Counted from the first letter of the stretch, positions 32,541-42,038 are shown. The stretch: 46,593 nucleotides of DNA from Gordonia sp. (in: high G+C Gram-positive bacteria) (GCF_012515855.1 NZ_JAAYXO010000164.1:1-46593); one strand, 5' to 3'. Notes: generated from the letters alone by a model not told the origin. A program made the numbers and translations.

Positions 32541-34459
32541 CGGCCGTAGGCCTCCACGTTGTGCCACATCCGGGCGTAGACCTCGGCACCGCGGTACAGG
32601 TCGGCGACGATGGCATCGCCGTCCTTGCCGCCTTCCACCCGAAGGCTCTCGATCCAATCCGGGATCAGGCCGTAGTGGGCGTTGCCGTCGACGTTCACGT
32701 CGAAGGTCCGCTGGCCGGTGCGCTGCTTGCTGACCTTGGTGCCGTCGGGCATCACGATCGGGTAGCGCACGGGCTTGGTCTTGGCGTCGGGCCGCGGCGC
32801 GGCCTGCATGCCGAGTCCGTTCATGTCCGGGCCGAAGCCGATGCCGAAGAACGAGCCGGCCGGCGCTGCCGCACGGGCGATGCGCCACTTGTCGATGAAC
32901 GACTCGCTCATCTCGTCGCCTTCGATCTTGGCCGCGCTGTTGGCATAGAGGCCGAGGACGCCGCCGTTCGCCAGGATGCGCTTGTAGTTCTTGTCGTCGG
33001 TCCAGCTGTGCGACGAGACGACGCCCGGGTACTTGCGCGCGGTGAGGATGTCGAGCATGCGCTTGGACGACTTCGCGGACAGGTGATCGACGTCGATCAC
33101 CATGCGGCGGTCGATGACGGCGTCGACCGCGTACTCGCCGAGCTTCGACAGGCCGCGGATGTTGCACTGTCCGGGTGCGCCTGCGGGCGGGATGTTGTCC
33201 TTCAGCTCGCCGCGGCACGGCTCGGTCTGCCACAGACCGCCGCCGGCGTAGACCTGACCGATCTCGACGCCGACACCGGTGAGATCGCTGTCCATGCGGG
33301 CTCCGCCGAGCGCATTGTCGAACTTATGCGTCAGGATCACCTGGCGCACGCCGATCTTGTGCAGTTCGTCGAGGCCGCGGTCGATGTCGCGGGTGCTGCA
33401 CTCGGCCTTGCCGAACGACTGTCCGCAGCCGAAGGGCTCCGAGATCTCGATGCCGAGCGTGACGGCCAGCTTGCCGGACTCGACGATGCGGCGCATCTCG
33501 GCTTCGTTGGTCGCGATCTGGAAGAAGCCGCGGCCGGGGCCGCCGGCCTGCGCGTCGATGTAGTCCCGCAGCTTCAGCAGGTTGCGGTGCTGAATGCGGA
33601 CGGTGTCCATCTCGTTGCACGGTTGGTTCTTCAGCGGGTAGATCTCGCAGAGCACGCGGTTCTGAACGTAGTAGTTGTTCAGCACGCGCAGGCCCGCCCG
33701 CCACGAACGTTCCAGCCAGCGGTAGTAGGTCTGCTCGTGGGTCAGTGAGTTGTACCGCGGCCAGTCGCGGAAGGTGGGCCAGCCCTGGGTGTCGTGCGGG
33801 CCGGGCTCGGACAGGATGTGCTCCGCGAGCGCGGGCATGCCGTCGGTGCCGTGGTCGGGGCAGTCCTGGAGCGCGTCGGTGATGCCGAGCGGGCTGAAGG
33901 GCTTGCCGCAGTGCAGCGCGCCGCCGAGGAACTGCTCGGCCATCAGGTGTGCGTGCGAGTCGGCGAAGCCCGCGAGGTTGCCGTTCGCGTCGGTGCCGGT
34001 GTGCGGCTCGCCGCTCACGTTCAGCTCTGCCTCGGGGAAGGCACGACAACCGCTCGCCTCGGCCAGGCGCACGGTGCGGACCTTGCCGCTCGACGACGTC
34101 AGGCGGTAGTCGTCGCCTGCACGATGAACCTTCCAGATGGCGGCCGACGACGGCTTCGCCTCGCGGACCAGCTTGCCGTCACTCGAGGTGAGGAGCTTTC
34201 CGGCGGTGTCGTAGAACAGGAAGGCGCCCAGCGCCGCTGCCTTGGCGGTCGACGGCCCGGTGCCGGGCAGTGCGCGGCCGGTGTTGTCCGTCAGTCGCAG
34301 GCACTTGCCTGCGAGGTCGTAGGCGGGCTCGCCCGGCGCGGCGTTGGCCAGCGGTCCGGACGTCGGGATCAGGGCTGCCGGCGCGGCGAGCATCGCGATC
34401 GCCGCGAACACGGCGACGGCGACGCGCCACAACGGGCGTCGAGTTGAGGCAGTGGTCAC
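32537..34459 (-). CDS. Secreted amidohydrolase, renal-dipeptidase (M19)-like
   Basis: A 640-residue exported protein with a signal peptide (about 1-40, VAVAVFAAIAMLAAPAAL ... LANAA). An N-terminal beta-rich region (about 45-145: CLRLTDNTGR, FLFYDTAGKLLTSSDGK) may bind sugar or ligand. The catalytic part starts at FADSHAHLMAEQF, a metal-binding DxHxH. It continues with VTLGIEISEPF, QVILTHKFDNALGG, MVIDVDHLS, GVVSSHSW and FGPDMNGLG, which match the metal and active-site order of M19 dipeptidases. GTG 34459 begins the operon. Many cysteines suggest disulfides outside the cell. The substrate could be a dipeptide, N-acyl amino acid or lactone. Confidence 0.8.
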   Translation of the reverse strand: MTTASTRRPLWRVAVAVFAAIAMLAAPAALIPTSGPLANAAPGEPAYDLAGKCLRLTDNTGRALPGTGPSTAKAAALGAFLFYDTAGKLLTSSDGKLVREAKPSSAAIWKVHRAGDDYRLTSSSGKVRTVRLAEASGCRAFPEAELNVSGEPHTGTDANGNLAGFADSHAHLMAEQFLGGALHCGKPFSPLGITDALQDCPDHGTDGMPALAEHILSEPGPHDTQGWPTFRDWPRYNSLTHEQTYYRWLERSWRAGLRVLNNYYVQNRVLCEIYPLKNQPCNEMDTVRIQHRNLLKLRDYIDAQAGGPGRGFFQIATNEAEMRRIVESGKLAVTLGIEISEPFGCGQSFGKAECSTRDIDRGLDELHKIGVRQVILTHKFDNALGGARMDSDLTGVGVEIGQVYAGGGLWQTEPCRGELKDNIPPAGAPGQCNIRGLSKLGEYAVDAVIDRRMVIDVDHLSAKSSKRMLDILTARKYPGVVSSHSWTDDKNYKRILANGGVLGLYANSAAKIEGDEMSESFIDKWRIARAAAPAGSFFGIGFGPDMNGLGMQAAPRPDAKTKPVRYPIVMPDGTKVSKQRTGQRTFDVNVDGNAHYGLIPDWIESLRVEGGKDGDAIVADLYRGAEVYARMWHNVEAYGR

Positions 34460-34633
34460 ACGGCTAGTAGATCAGATGATCAACTTCGGTGGGTAGTCCC
34501 ATCGACTCACCGGCGTGTGGGCCGTCCCGGAGTTTTCGTGCCCAATCGGATCCGCCGCGGTGTGAAATCAGCGACAATGACAGCCGTCACCTGCCATGAC
34601 GATGCAGGCGGGACGTTCTGGGAGGGGTGGAAT

Positions 34634-36988
34634 GTGGGCGACATCGTGTTGGCCGACGTGCGGACCGACATCGAGCACGAAATGGTGTCGGAGTGGGCGG
34701 CGAGGCAGTACCCCGGCGCTTGGGTCGGCACCCTCGACGAGGTCGACATCGCCGGTTTGGACCCTGAGACGGTGCTGATCCCGGCCCGCGTGGTGTGGCT
34801 GCCGCCGGTGCGCCGCGGCGAGCGCAGGGTGGCGCTCGCCGACGCGATCGTCCTGTCGAACCCGCGCAAGCCGCCTGCCTTTCGACAGCAGGCGATCCGC
34901 AGACAGAGTCCGGCTCGTGTTCGGGTGGTTCAGGGTGCGGCGGCCAGCGTCGCCGAGCTCGGCGCGCGGTACGGCGAGCAGCAGGCCGAGGGGGAGTCGT
35001 TCGCGGCCTTCGTCGGCATGCGTGCCGCGCTCTCGGCTGAGCGTGCCGAACTCGAGCTCATCGGTACGCGGTACAAGGTTCCGCGGCTGGTGGCCGAACA
35101 GATCAGCTCGTCCGCCCGGTTCCAAGCTGCGGCCGCAGAGCTCGCCGTGGACCTCGGTCGCACGGCGGCGTCGGTGGCGCAGGAGGCCACCGACAAGATG
35201 GGCACGTTCGTCGCGACCCAGAGCCGACTGGTGCAGGACGTGTTCACCACCACCTTTCGCGGGCTGTACGAGCGAGCCTGGTCGGTGTCGGTGGACCTCG
35301 ACACCCTGAGTCGGCTGCGGGAACTGAACAAGTCGAGTTCGCTGGTGTTCCTGCCGTCGCACCGGAGCTACGTCGATTCGCTGATCCTGGCGAGTGTGCT
35401 GGAGCAGCACGACTTTCCGCCCAACCTGGTCCTCGGCGGCGAGAATCTGGCGTTCTGGCCGATGGGGCCCATCGCCCGTCGTGCAGGCACCATCTTCATC
35501 CGTCGCAAGTTCGGTTCGGATCCGGTCTACAAGCTGGCCATGCGGTCGTATCTGTCGTTCATCGTCGAGAAGCGGTTCAACCTCGAGTGGTACATCGAGG
35601 GCGGACGCAGTCGCACCGGCAAGCTGCGACCGCCGATGCTGGGCCTGCTGGCCTACGTCGCCGATGCCGTCGAGGCGCTCGACGACGCCGACGTGATGGT
35701 GGTCCCGACCTCGATCGTCTACGACCAACTGCCCGAGATCGCCGCGATGGCGAAGGAATCCGCAGGCGGTACCAAGACTCCCGAAGACCTCAAGTGGCTG
35801 TTGAAGTACGCGCGCGGCCAGCGCACCTATCGCGGCGAGGCCCGGGTGCGATTCGGCGAGCCCTTCTCGCTGCGGACCGCGCTGAACGACGCGGGCAGCG
35901 GTCGGGTGCGGCTCGAGAAGGTCGCGTTCAAGGTGATGGACGAGATCAACGCCGCCACTCCCATCTCGGCGACCTCGCTCGCGGGATTCGCGCTGCTCGG
36001 CGCTGAGGATCGGGCGTATACGGCGCGCGAGATCGAGGTGATCCTGGCACCGCTCCTGGACTACATCGACGCGCGGTCGCTGCCCGGCCCGGACCCCGCG
36101 CTGTGTCGCGGTCTGGGCCTCCTCGACACGCTTAGTGAGCTCACCGACGCCGGCGTGCTGGAGACCTTCGACGGCGGGCCCGAGCAGATCTGGTCGATCG
36201 CCCCCGACAACCACGCGGTGGCCGCCTACTACCGCAACGGTGCACTGCACCACTTCGTCGACCGTGCGATCGTCGAGCTCGGCATGCTCGCAGTCTCGGA
36301 CGGCGACGTGGTGGAAGGCGGCCCGGCGCCCGATGCGCAGGCCGACCCGTCGGAGGGATTGCTGGGTCCCGCGCAGCAGGAGGCGCTGCGGATCCGCGAC
36401 CTGCTGAAGTTCGAATTCTTCTTTCCCGCCAAGAAGGAGTTCCTGCACCGACTCGGTGCGGAGACCGATCTGATCGCACCCGGGTGGCGTGTCTCGCCGC
36501 CGAGCAAGGAATGGGTGCACACGGCTCTGCTCGCGGGTGCCGGACAGCTCTTCGCGCGGCGCACCCTCCAGACCTTCTTCGACTCGCAGCTCGTGGTCGC
36601 CCGCTACCTGGTCGCCCTCGGCGCCCAGGAGCGCGACAAGGAGGCGGTGCTGGCCGACTGCCTGGGGCTCGGACGGCAGCTGTCGATGCAGGGCGTCGTT
36701 CACAGCAAGGACTCGGTCTCGCGGGAACAGTACGACGCGGCGTACCGTCTGGCCGACAATCGCGGTGCGGTCGGCGGATCGTCGTTCGACGACGTGGCGC
36801 AGGCGCGTGATGCCTGGCTGGCCGAGGTCGAGACCATGCGTGCGCGACTGGTGCGACTGGCGGCGATCGAAGCCGAGCAGGCCGCGGCCGGTTGTGTTGA
36901 CGACCGTGAGGCCGAGGACCGGGCTGCTGACATCGAGTCCAGTGACGTTCGTGCGGTCGCCGACCGCCAGAAGGAGTCCGATCAGTGA
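34634..36988 (+). CDS. plsB: Glycerol-3-phosphate 1-O-acyltransferase
   Basis: A 784-residue enzyme that acylates glycerol-3-phosphate at position 1, the first step of phospholipid and triacylglycerol synthesis. Motif I is HRSYVD (His243 and Asp248 of the H-x4-D pair). Block II-III is GGENLAFWPMGPIARRAGTI with FIRR, then YIEGGRSRTGK and VVPTSIVYD. The length matches mycobacterial PlsB2. GTG 34634, with GGAGGGG before it, is preferred. ATG 34577 would add 19 residues with no match. Its TGA overlaps the next gene's GTG (GTGA). The 174-base gap upstream separates it from the divergent secreted amidohydrolase. Confidence 0.93.
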   Translation: MGDIVLADVRTDIEHEMVSEWAARQYPGAWVGTLDEVDIAGLDPETVLIPARVVWLPPVRRGERRVALADAIVLSNPRKPPAFRQQAIRRQSPARVRVVQGAAASVAELGARYGEQQAEGESFAAFVGMRAALSAERAELELIGTRYKVPRLVAEQISSSARFQAAAAELAVDLGRTAASVAQEATDKMGTFVATQSRLVQDVFTTTFRGLYERAWSVSVDLDTLSRLRELNKSSSLVFLPSHRSYVDSLILASVLEQHDFPPNLVLGGENLAFWPMGPIARRAGTIFIRRKFGSDPVYKLAMRSYLSFIVEKRFNLEWYIEGGRSRTGKLRPPMLGLLAYVADAVEALDDADVMVVPTSIVYDQLPEIAAMAKESAGGTKTPEDLKWLLKYARGQRTYRGEARVRFGEPFSLRTALNDAGSGRVRLEKVAFKVMDEINAATPISATSLAGFALLGAEDRAYTAREIEVILAPLLDYIDARSLPGPDPALCRGLGLLDTLSELTDAGVLETFDGGPEQIWSIAPDNHAVAAYYRNGALHHFVDRAIVELGMLAVSDGDVVEGGPAPDAQADPSEGLLGPAQQEALRIRDLLKFEFFFPAKKEFLHRLGAETDLIAPGWRVSPPSKEWVHTALLAGAGQLFARRTLQTFFDSQLVVARYLVALGAQERDKEAVLADCLGLGRQLSMQGVVHSKDSVSREQYDAAYRLADNRGAVGGSSFDDVAQARDAWLAEVETMRARLVRLAAIEAEQAAAGCVDDREAEDRAADIESSDVRAVADRQKESDQ

Positions 36989-38487
36989 GTGCATTGGCCG
37001 ATCGGCTGCGAGAGATCAACGCCGCCCCGTCAGGAAAGAAGGTCTGCGCCTTCTTCGATTACGACGGCACGCTTCTGGAGGGCTTCTCGGCCACCGCGAT
37101 CCTGCGCGCTCGGCTGCGCAGCATGGAGTTCACCACCGGTGAACTGCTCGACGGATTGATGATCGGGCTGCGCGGATGCTCGTCGGAGCAGGACTACGCC
37201 GAGGTGCTCGAAGCCACCAAACCGGCGTTCGCGGGCAAGACCTACGCCGAACTGCTGGAGATGGGCGAGCAGCTCTTCAAACAGGACACCGCGGCCAAGC
37301 TGCGACCGCAGATGTGGCAGGTGCTGCGGGCGCACCGGGCCAAGGGACATCGCATCGTCATCGCATCGTCGGCAACCCGGTTCCAGATCGAGCCGATCGC
37401 CAAACAGATCGACGCCGATCACGCCCTCGCGACCGATGTCGAGGTGGTCGACGGCATCGTGACCGGGCGGATCCTCGGCCGTCCGCTGTGGGGACCGGGC
37501 AAGGCCGCCGCCGTTCGGCGACTGGCCAAGGAGTACGACCTCGACCTGGCGGCGTCGTTCGCCTACAGCGACGGCAACGAGGACGTGCCCTATCTGGAGT
37601 CGGTGGGGCACCCGGCGGCGGTTTCACCGCAGCGCGAACTGCGCGCGGTCGCCGAGTCTCGGGGTTGGCCCATCCTCGACATGCACAATCCGTCGTACAA
37701 CCGCCTCGGCATGCTGGCGCGGACCACCGCCTTCTACGGGTCGTTCCTCGGCAGCGCGGCGGTGGGCTTCGCGAAAGGCCTGGTGAGCGACGACGGTACG
37801 GAGACGATGCAGCAGTCGGTCTCGGCGGGCATCGACACCGGCTTCGCGGTCGCCGGGGTCAACGTCGAGGTGCTGGACGGCCGCGAGAACCTCACCGCGG
37901 CCAGGCCGTGCGTGTTCGTCTTCAATCACCAGTCCAAACTCGACCTCCCGGTGATGATCCACCTGATTCGTCAGGACGCCACCGGCGTGGCCAAGAAGGA
38001 GATCCGCGACCTGCCGCTGTTCGGCAAGATCCTGCAGCTGGGCGGGGTCGCCTTCATCGACCGGGCCGATGCCGGCCGCGCGATCGAGCAATTGGCGCCG
38101 GTGGTCAAGAAGATCGAGGAGGAGCGCTTCTCACTCGTCGTGGCGCCGGAGGGCACCCGTTCGGCCACGCCGCGGATCGGGCCGTTCAAGAAGGGGCCGT
38201 TCCATATCGCCATGAACGCGGGGGTGCCCGTGGTCCCGGTGGTGCTGCGGAACGCCGGTGAGCTGATGTGGCGCGGCGCGCAGTTGATCAAACCCGGCAC
38301 CGTGGAGGTCCGGGTGCTGCCACCCATCGACACGTCGTCGTGGGTGCCCGAGAAGGCGGGCGAGTACGCCGAAGAAGTGCGACAGCAATTTCTCGACGCG
38401 CTCGCGGACTGGCCGGTGACGGCCTACGCCGACGGCCGCATGACTCGGACGATGGGCGTCTTCGAATGGCGGGAGGCAGGCAAGTGA
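36985..38487 (+). CDS. plsC: Bifunctional HAD phosphatase / 1-acylglycerol-3-phosphate acyltransferase
   Basis: A 500-residue fusion. Residues 1-225 are a HAD hydrolase of the SerB-like group (FDYDGT with nucleophile Asp25 and Asp27; IASSATRFQIEPIA; YSDGNEDVPYLE). Residues 240-500 are a PlsC acyltransferase (NHQSKLD, His315-x4-Asp320; GVAFIDR; VVAPEGTRSA). The acyltransferase makes phosphatidic acid. The phosphatase could act on a lipid phosphate or on phosphoserine, but its substrate is not fixed by sequence. This fusion is known in Mycobacterium next to plsB2. It is linked by GTGA overlaps to both neighbours. Confidence 0.93.
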   Translation: MSALADRLREINAAPSGKKVCAFFDYDGTLLEGFSATAILRARLRSMEFTTGELLDGLMIGLRGCSSEQDYAEVLEATKPAFAGKTYAELLEMGEQLFKQDTAAKLRPQMWQVLRAHRAKGHRIVIASSATRFQIEPIAKQIDADHALATDVEVVDGIVTGRILGRPLWGPGKAAAVRRLAKEYDLDLAASFAYSDGNEDVPYLESVGHPAAVSPQRELRAVAESRGWPILDMHNPSYNRLGMLARTTAFYGSFLGSAAVGFAKGLVSDDGTETMQQSVSAGIDTGFAVAGVNVEVLDGRENLTAARPCVFVFNHQSKLDLPVMIHLIRQDATGVAKKEIRDLPLFGKILQLGGVAFIDRADAGRAIEQLAPVVKKIEEERFSLVVAPEGTRSATPRIGPFKKGPFHIAMNAGVPVVPVVLRNAGELMWRGAQLIKPGTVEVRVLPPIDTSSWVPEKAGEYAEEVRQQFLDALADWPVTAYADGRMTRTMGVFEWREAGK

Positions 38488-39959
38488 CCGAACACGACGC
38501 AACGGCAGCCGGGGCGGCCGACCAGAAGACGAAGCCGGAAGACCGCCCGCTCGACTGGGGGACCGAGACGGAGATGAGCGCGGTCGACACCGTCATGTGG
38601 CGCGGTGACGCCGACCGCCGGATGCGCTCGACCATCTCGATGGTCGAGATCTACGACACCGAGCCCGACTGGGACCGACTCGTCGCCGCGCACGACTGGG
38701 GGAGTCGGATGGCCCCCCGGTTCCGCCAGCGGGTGATCGAGTCGCCGCTGCACACCGGCACGCCGAGCTGGGAGGTGGATCCCGACTTCGACCTGCACTA
38801 CCACCTGCGACGCGTCCGCCTGGCGGGCGACGGCACGATGGCCGACCTCTTCACCCTGTGCGAGCAGTTGGCGATGACCCCGCTCGATTCGGCACGACCG
38901 CCGTGGGAGGGCTATCTGATCGACGGGTTGGCCGACGGCAAGACCGCTTACCTGCTGAAAGGGCACCACGCCCTCACCGACGGGCTGGGTGCCATCCGGG
39001 TGCTGGCGCAGTTGCACTCGACGACGCGAGATCCGATCCCCGGCAAGCCGCAGCCCGCGCCGCCGGTCCCCAAGGAATTGTCGGCCCTCGACGTCCTGAC
39101 CCGTCAGGTGGGTGAGGAGGTCCGCCGGGTGCCGAAGCTCGCCGAGATGGCGTTCGACGGCGTCCGCGCCCTGACCGATCCAAAGAAGGCGTTGAGTCGA
39201 GTGCTGCGCTATGGCCGGTCGGTGCCGCGCGTCGCCGGAATGATCAGCCCGCCGGGATCGCCGCTGCTCGCCGGGCGCAGCCTCTCGTGGCGATTCCTGG
39301 CCTTCGAGGTGCCGTTCTCGGCGCTGCACGCCGCGGCGAAGTCCTCTGGGGCCTCGGTCAACGACGTCTACCTCGGCGGTCTCATCGGCGGGTTCCGCCG
39401 CTACCACGAGAAGATGGGGACCCCGGTCGAGACCATTCCCGTCGCGATTCCGATCTCGGTCCGTAAACCCGACGATCCCGAAGGCGGCAACCGGATCGCC
39501 GTCGGCCGCCTGGCCGGTCCCGTCGGCATCGACGATCCGTTCGAGCGCGTGCTGACCATCCGCGAACAGGTGCGTGCGGCGCGGGGCGAACCCGCCGTCG
39601 ACGTCCTCAATGCCATCGGTCCGTTGCTGGCGTGGCTGCCCGGGCCCGTGCTGATGCAGTTCAGCGGAACCACGTCGCAGAACGACCTGCAGGCCAGCAA
39701 CGTGCCCGGCATTCCGTGGGAGACATTTGTCGCGGGCGCCAAGGTGGAGCGGATGTTCCCCTTCGGCCCGCTCCCGGGCTGCGCGGTGATGGCGACGATG
39801 ATCACCCACAGTCAGACGGCGTGCCTCGGCATCAACCTCGACGCCGCGGCCGTCACCGATCAAGATCTGTTCGCCGACTGCGTCGTCGAGGGCTTCGACG
39901 AGGTCCTCGCCCTGGCCGACGGCGACCCGACCGGTCGGATGATCAGGGTGGTCGACTGA
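38484..39959 (+). CDS. Wax ester synthase / diacylglycerol acyltransferase (WS/DGAT)
   Basis: A 491-residue acyltransferase of the actinobacterial Tgs family, making triacylglycerol or wax ester from acyl-CoA. The catalytic HHxxxDG is GHHALTDGLG with His161, His162 and Asp166. Other family blocks are PPWEGYLIDGLADGKTA, ASVNDVYLGGLIGGFRR, and SNVPGIPWE near the C-terminus. GTG 38484 overlaps the plsC stop in GTGA. The order plsB, plsC, WS/DGAT puts the whole glycerol-phosphate to neutral-lipid route in one transcript, apart from the phosphatidate phosphatase step. The same block is known from Mycobacterium. Confidence 0.92.
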   Translation: MTEHDATAAGAADQKTKPEDRPLDWGTETEMSAVDTVMWRGDADRRMRSTISMVEIYDTEPDWDRLVAAHDWGSRMAPRFRQRVIESPLHTGTPSWEVDPDFDLHYHLRRVRLAGDGTMADLFTLCEQLAMTPLDSARPPWEGYLIDGLADGKTAYLLKGHHALTDGLGAIRVLAQLHSTTRDPIPGKPQPAPPVPKELSALDVLTRQVGEEVRRVPKLAEMAFDGVRALTDPKKALSRVLRYGRSVPRVAGMISPPGSPLLAGRSLSWRFLAFEVPFSALHAAAKSSGASVNDVYLGGLIGGFRRYHEKMGTPVETIPVAIPISVRKPDDPEGGNRIAVGRLAGPVGIDDPFERVLTIREQVRAARGEPAVDVLNAIGPLLAWLPGPVLMQFSGTTSQNDLQASNVPGIPWETFVAGAKVERMFPFGPLPGCAVMATMITHSQTACLGINLDAAAVTDQDLFADCVVEGFDEVLALADGDPTGRMIRVVD

Positions 39960-39981
39960 CCGGCCGTGGGGTTTGACGGAC

Positions 39982-39998
39982 CCTGTAGTTTCTACAGG
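39982..39998. promoter_or_regulatory. Small inverted repeat before the pdxK start
   Basis: CCTGTAG-TTT-CTACAGG (39982-39998) ends one base before the GTG start. It may be an operator or a start-site hairpin. TTGACG (39973-39978) could be a -35 but no -10 is well placed. Confidence 0.4.
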
Positions 39999-39999
39999 C

Positions 40000-40791
40000 G
40001 TGGTTGACTTCGCATATGTCATCGCCGGGTCCGAAGCGACCGGCGGAGCTGGAATCCAGACCGACCTGAAGACCTTTCAGGAACTCGGTGCGTTCGGGCT
40101 CGGCACCATCACCTGCATCGTCTCGTTCGATCCCAACAACGGCTGGAACCATCGGTTCGTCCCGGTGGATCCGCAGGTGATCGCCGACCAGATCGAGGCG
40201 GCGACGTCGGCGTACGACCTCGACGTGGTCAAGATCGGCATGCTGGGCACGCCCGCGACCATTGAAGTGGTGGCCGACGCCCTGGCAAAGCAATCGTGGC
40301 GCCACGTGGTCCTCGACCCGGTCCTGATCTGCAAGGGGCAGGAGCCGGGCGCGGCCCTCGACACCGATACCGCGCTGCGCGCCCGGGTGCTGCCGCAGGC
40401 CACGGTCGTGACGCCCAACCTGTTCGAGGCCACCGTGCTCTCCGGCATGGACGCCATCGAGACGGTCGACGACCTCATCGAGGCCGCCCGCCGGATCCAC
40501 GACCTCGGTCCGCGGTATGTGCTCGCCAAGGGTGGCGTGGAGCTGCCCGGCGACGACGCCGTCGACGTCCTCTTCGACGGCACCGACGTCACTGTGCTGA
40601 GCGCCCCGAAGATCGGCGACGAGCGGGTCTCCGGCGCCGGCTGCACGCTGGCCGCCGCGGTGACCGCCGAACTCGCCAAGGGGGCGACGGTGGTCGATGC
40701 CGCGCGTCGCGCCAAGGAGTTCACCGGCGCCGCGATCGCCGCCCGGGTGAGCGGCCATCTGCCGTTCGCCGCGGTGCGTCAGGGGCAGTAG
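40000..40791 (+). CDS. pdxK: Pyridoxal/pyridoxine kinase, ThiD-like (PdxK)
   Basis: A 263-residue ribokinase-fold enzyme that phosphorylates a B6 vitamer. GSEATGGAGIQTDLKTF (11-27) is the substrate motif. DPVLICKGQEPG and VSGAGCTLAAAV, with Cys215 where most ThiD enzymes have Asp, are the two-cysteine features of Bacillus-type PdxK rather than hydroxymethylpyrimidine kinase. So pyridoxal kinase is favoured, though ThiD activity is not excluded. The start is GTG 40000; TTG 39973 is less likely. It lies 40 bases past the WS/DGAT gene and may be read with it. A PLP-binding YggS gene lies 1.3 kb downstream. Confidence 0.8.
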   Translation: MVDFAYVIAGSEATGGAGIQTDLKTFQELGAFGLGTITCIVSFDPNNGWNHRFVPVDPQVIADQIEAATSAYDLDVVKIGMLGTPATIEVVADALAKQSWRHVVLDPVLICKGQEPGAALDTDTALRARVLPQATVVTPNLFEATVLSGMDAIETVDDLIEAARRIHDLGPRYVLAKGGVELPGDDAVDVLFDGTDVTVLSAPKIGDERVSGAGCTLAAAVTAELAKGATVVDAARRAKEFTGAAIAARVSGHLPFAAVRQGQ

Positions 40792-40801
40792 CACCCGCGG
40801 G

Positions 40802-41233
40802 TCAGTCGCCGCCCGGCACCACCAGCGCCCACAGAACGCCGAACCGGTCGCGGACCTGGCCGTAGTGGTCGCCCCACGGGGCCAGCGCGAAGGGCATCGC
40901 GATCTCGGCGTCGCGTGCGGTCAACTCGCCGATCAGTGCCTCCGCCTGCGCGACGGAGTCCAGGCTGATGAGGAACGAGTAGACGTCCGACGCGAGGGCC
41001 TGGGGGTCGGCGTCGTCTTCGCCGACCGCGTCGCCGCCGGCCAAGGTCACGAGTCCGCCGTCGAGCTGTGCGTGCGCGACGGCGTCGTCCGGGGGCGTGA
41101 ACGGAAACCCGGTGGTGTCGGTGTCGCCGTATGTCATCAGGTCGAGCGTGCCGCCGAACACCTCCCGGTAGTACGCGAAGACCTTCGCGGCGTTGCCGGG
41201 GAGGGTCAGGTACGGACTGAACAAGGGCGCCAT
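40802..41233 (-). CDS. VOC-superfamily (PhnB/glyoxalase-like) protein
   Basis: A 143-residue protein with the betaalphabetabetabeta pattern of PhnB-like VOC proteins: FSPYLTLPGNAAKVFAYYREVFGG, a charged middle, and APWGDHYGQVRDRFGVLWAL. The metal-binding residues of true glyoxalase I are not all obvious. PhnB-type members have no settled activity. ATG 41233 follows AAGGACC. Earlier starts would run antisense to the next gene. It is convergent with pdxK. Confidence 0.82.
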   Translation of the reverse strand: MAPLFSPYLTLPGNAAKVFAYYREVFGGTLDLMTYGDTDTTGFPFTPPDDAVAHAQLDGGLVTLAGGDAVGEDDADPQALASDVYSFLISLDSVAQAEALIGELTARDAEIAMPFALAPWGDHYGQVRDRFGVLWALVVPGGD

Positions 41234-41393
41234 GGGCGGTCCTTTCGCTGTGGTTTCCGCGGCGGAGTGCGGAGTGTCGCGAGAGTATCCGATGCGGTGG
41301 TGCGTCATTCCGGAATCGCAATCCTGGGCATGCCGACTGAACGGGGGATATCCTCGGCCGGCAGTGGCGAGTAATTCAGGAGAGGGGAGAGCT

Positions 41394-42038
41394 GTGCGAC
41401 AGACACTTGGATTCGCAGTCCTGGGGGCTGCGGTCGCGCTCCTCGCGGCCACCCTGGGGAGCGGGCTCAGTTCTATCGGCAGTCCGCGGCGACAGATACT
41501 CGACGCCTCGTTCGCCGCCATGCCGACGGCAGCGGAACAGTTGGTGTCGACGGGCGTTCTCGGTGCTGTCGTCGGCGGGCTGGTCGGCGCTGTGCTGTGG
41601 GGCCTGGGGTTCAGCATGGCGGGAGCCCCCGACAACCGAATCGCCCGCGTGGTGTTCGCCGGTCTGGTCGGCGCGGCGGTCGGTGTCGGAGTCGCGGTGT
41701 TCATCGCCTTCGGCAACGTCATCGACTCCGCACCGACACCGGCGACGGTCCTTGCGATCTATGCGGCGTGCGGGCTGGTGGCGTATGGTCTGGCCCTCGT
41801 GGCGATCGCTGTCGTGCTGCGCCTGTCGGGCGACTCCGCGGTCCGGTCCACGGTTCGGGCGGCGGCCGTCGCTCTGATTCCCGGCGCGGCCGTGGCAACG
41901 GGCGCAGGCGTCGGCGCCGCATGGATCCTCGGGTTCGCGACCACCGAGGGAACCTGGGTGGCGTCGAGCGTCGCGGTGCTCCTGGTACTGGCGGCGACCG
42001 TGGCGATCGCTCGGGCGGTGGCGATCCGCGGGCGGTGA
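41394..42038 (+). CDS. Six-helix membrane protein of unknown function
   Basis: A 214-residue, Ala/Gly/Val-rich protein with about six predicted helices (roughly 5-25, 50-75, 86-110, 115-142, 150-175, 185-208) and short loops. I do not recognise its family. GTG 41394 follows AGGGGAGAG. It diverges from the VOC gene and is convergent with yggS. There are no conserved charged residues inside the helices that would suggest a transporter mechanism. Confidence 0.75.
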   Translation: MRQTLGFAVLGAAVALLAATLGSGLSSIGSPRRQILDASFAAMPTAAEQLVSTGVLGAVVGGLVGAVLWGLGFSMAGAPDNRIARVVFAGLVGAAVGVGVAVFIAFGNVIDSAPTPATVLAIYAACGLVAYGLALVAIAVVLRLSGDSAVRSTVRAAAVALIPGAAVATGAGVGAAWILGFATTEGTWVASSVAVLLVLAATVAIARAVAIRGR

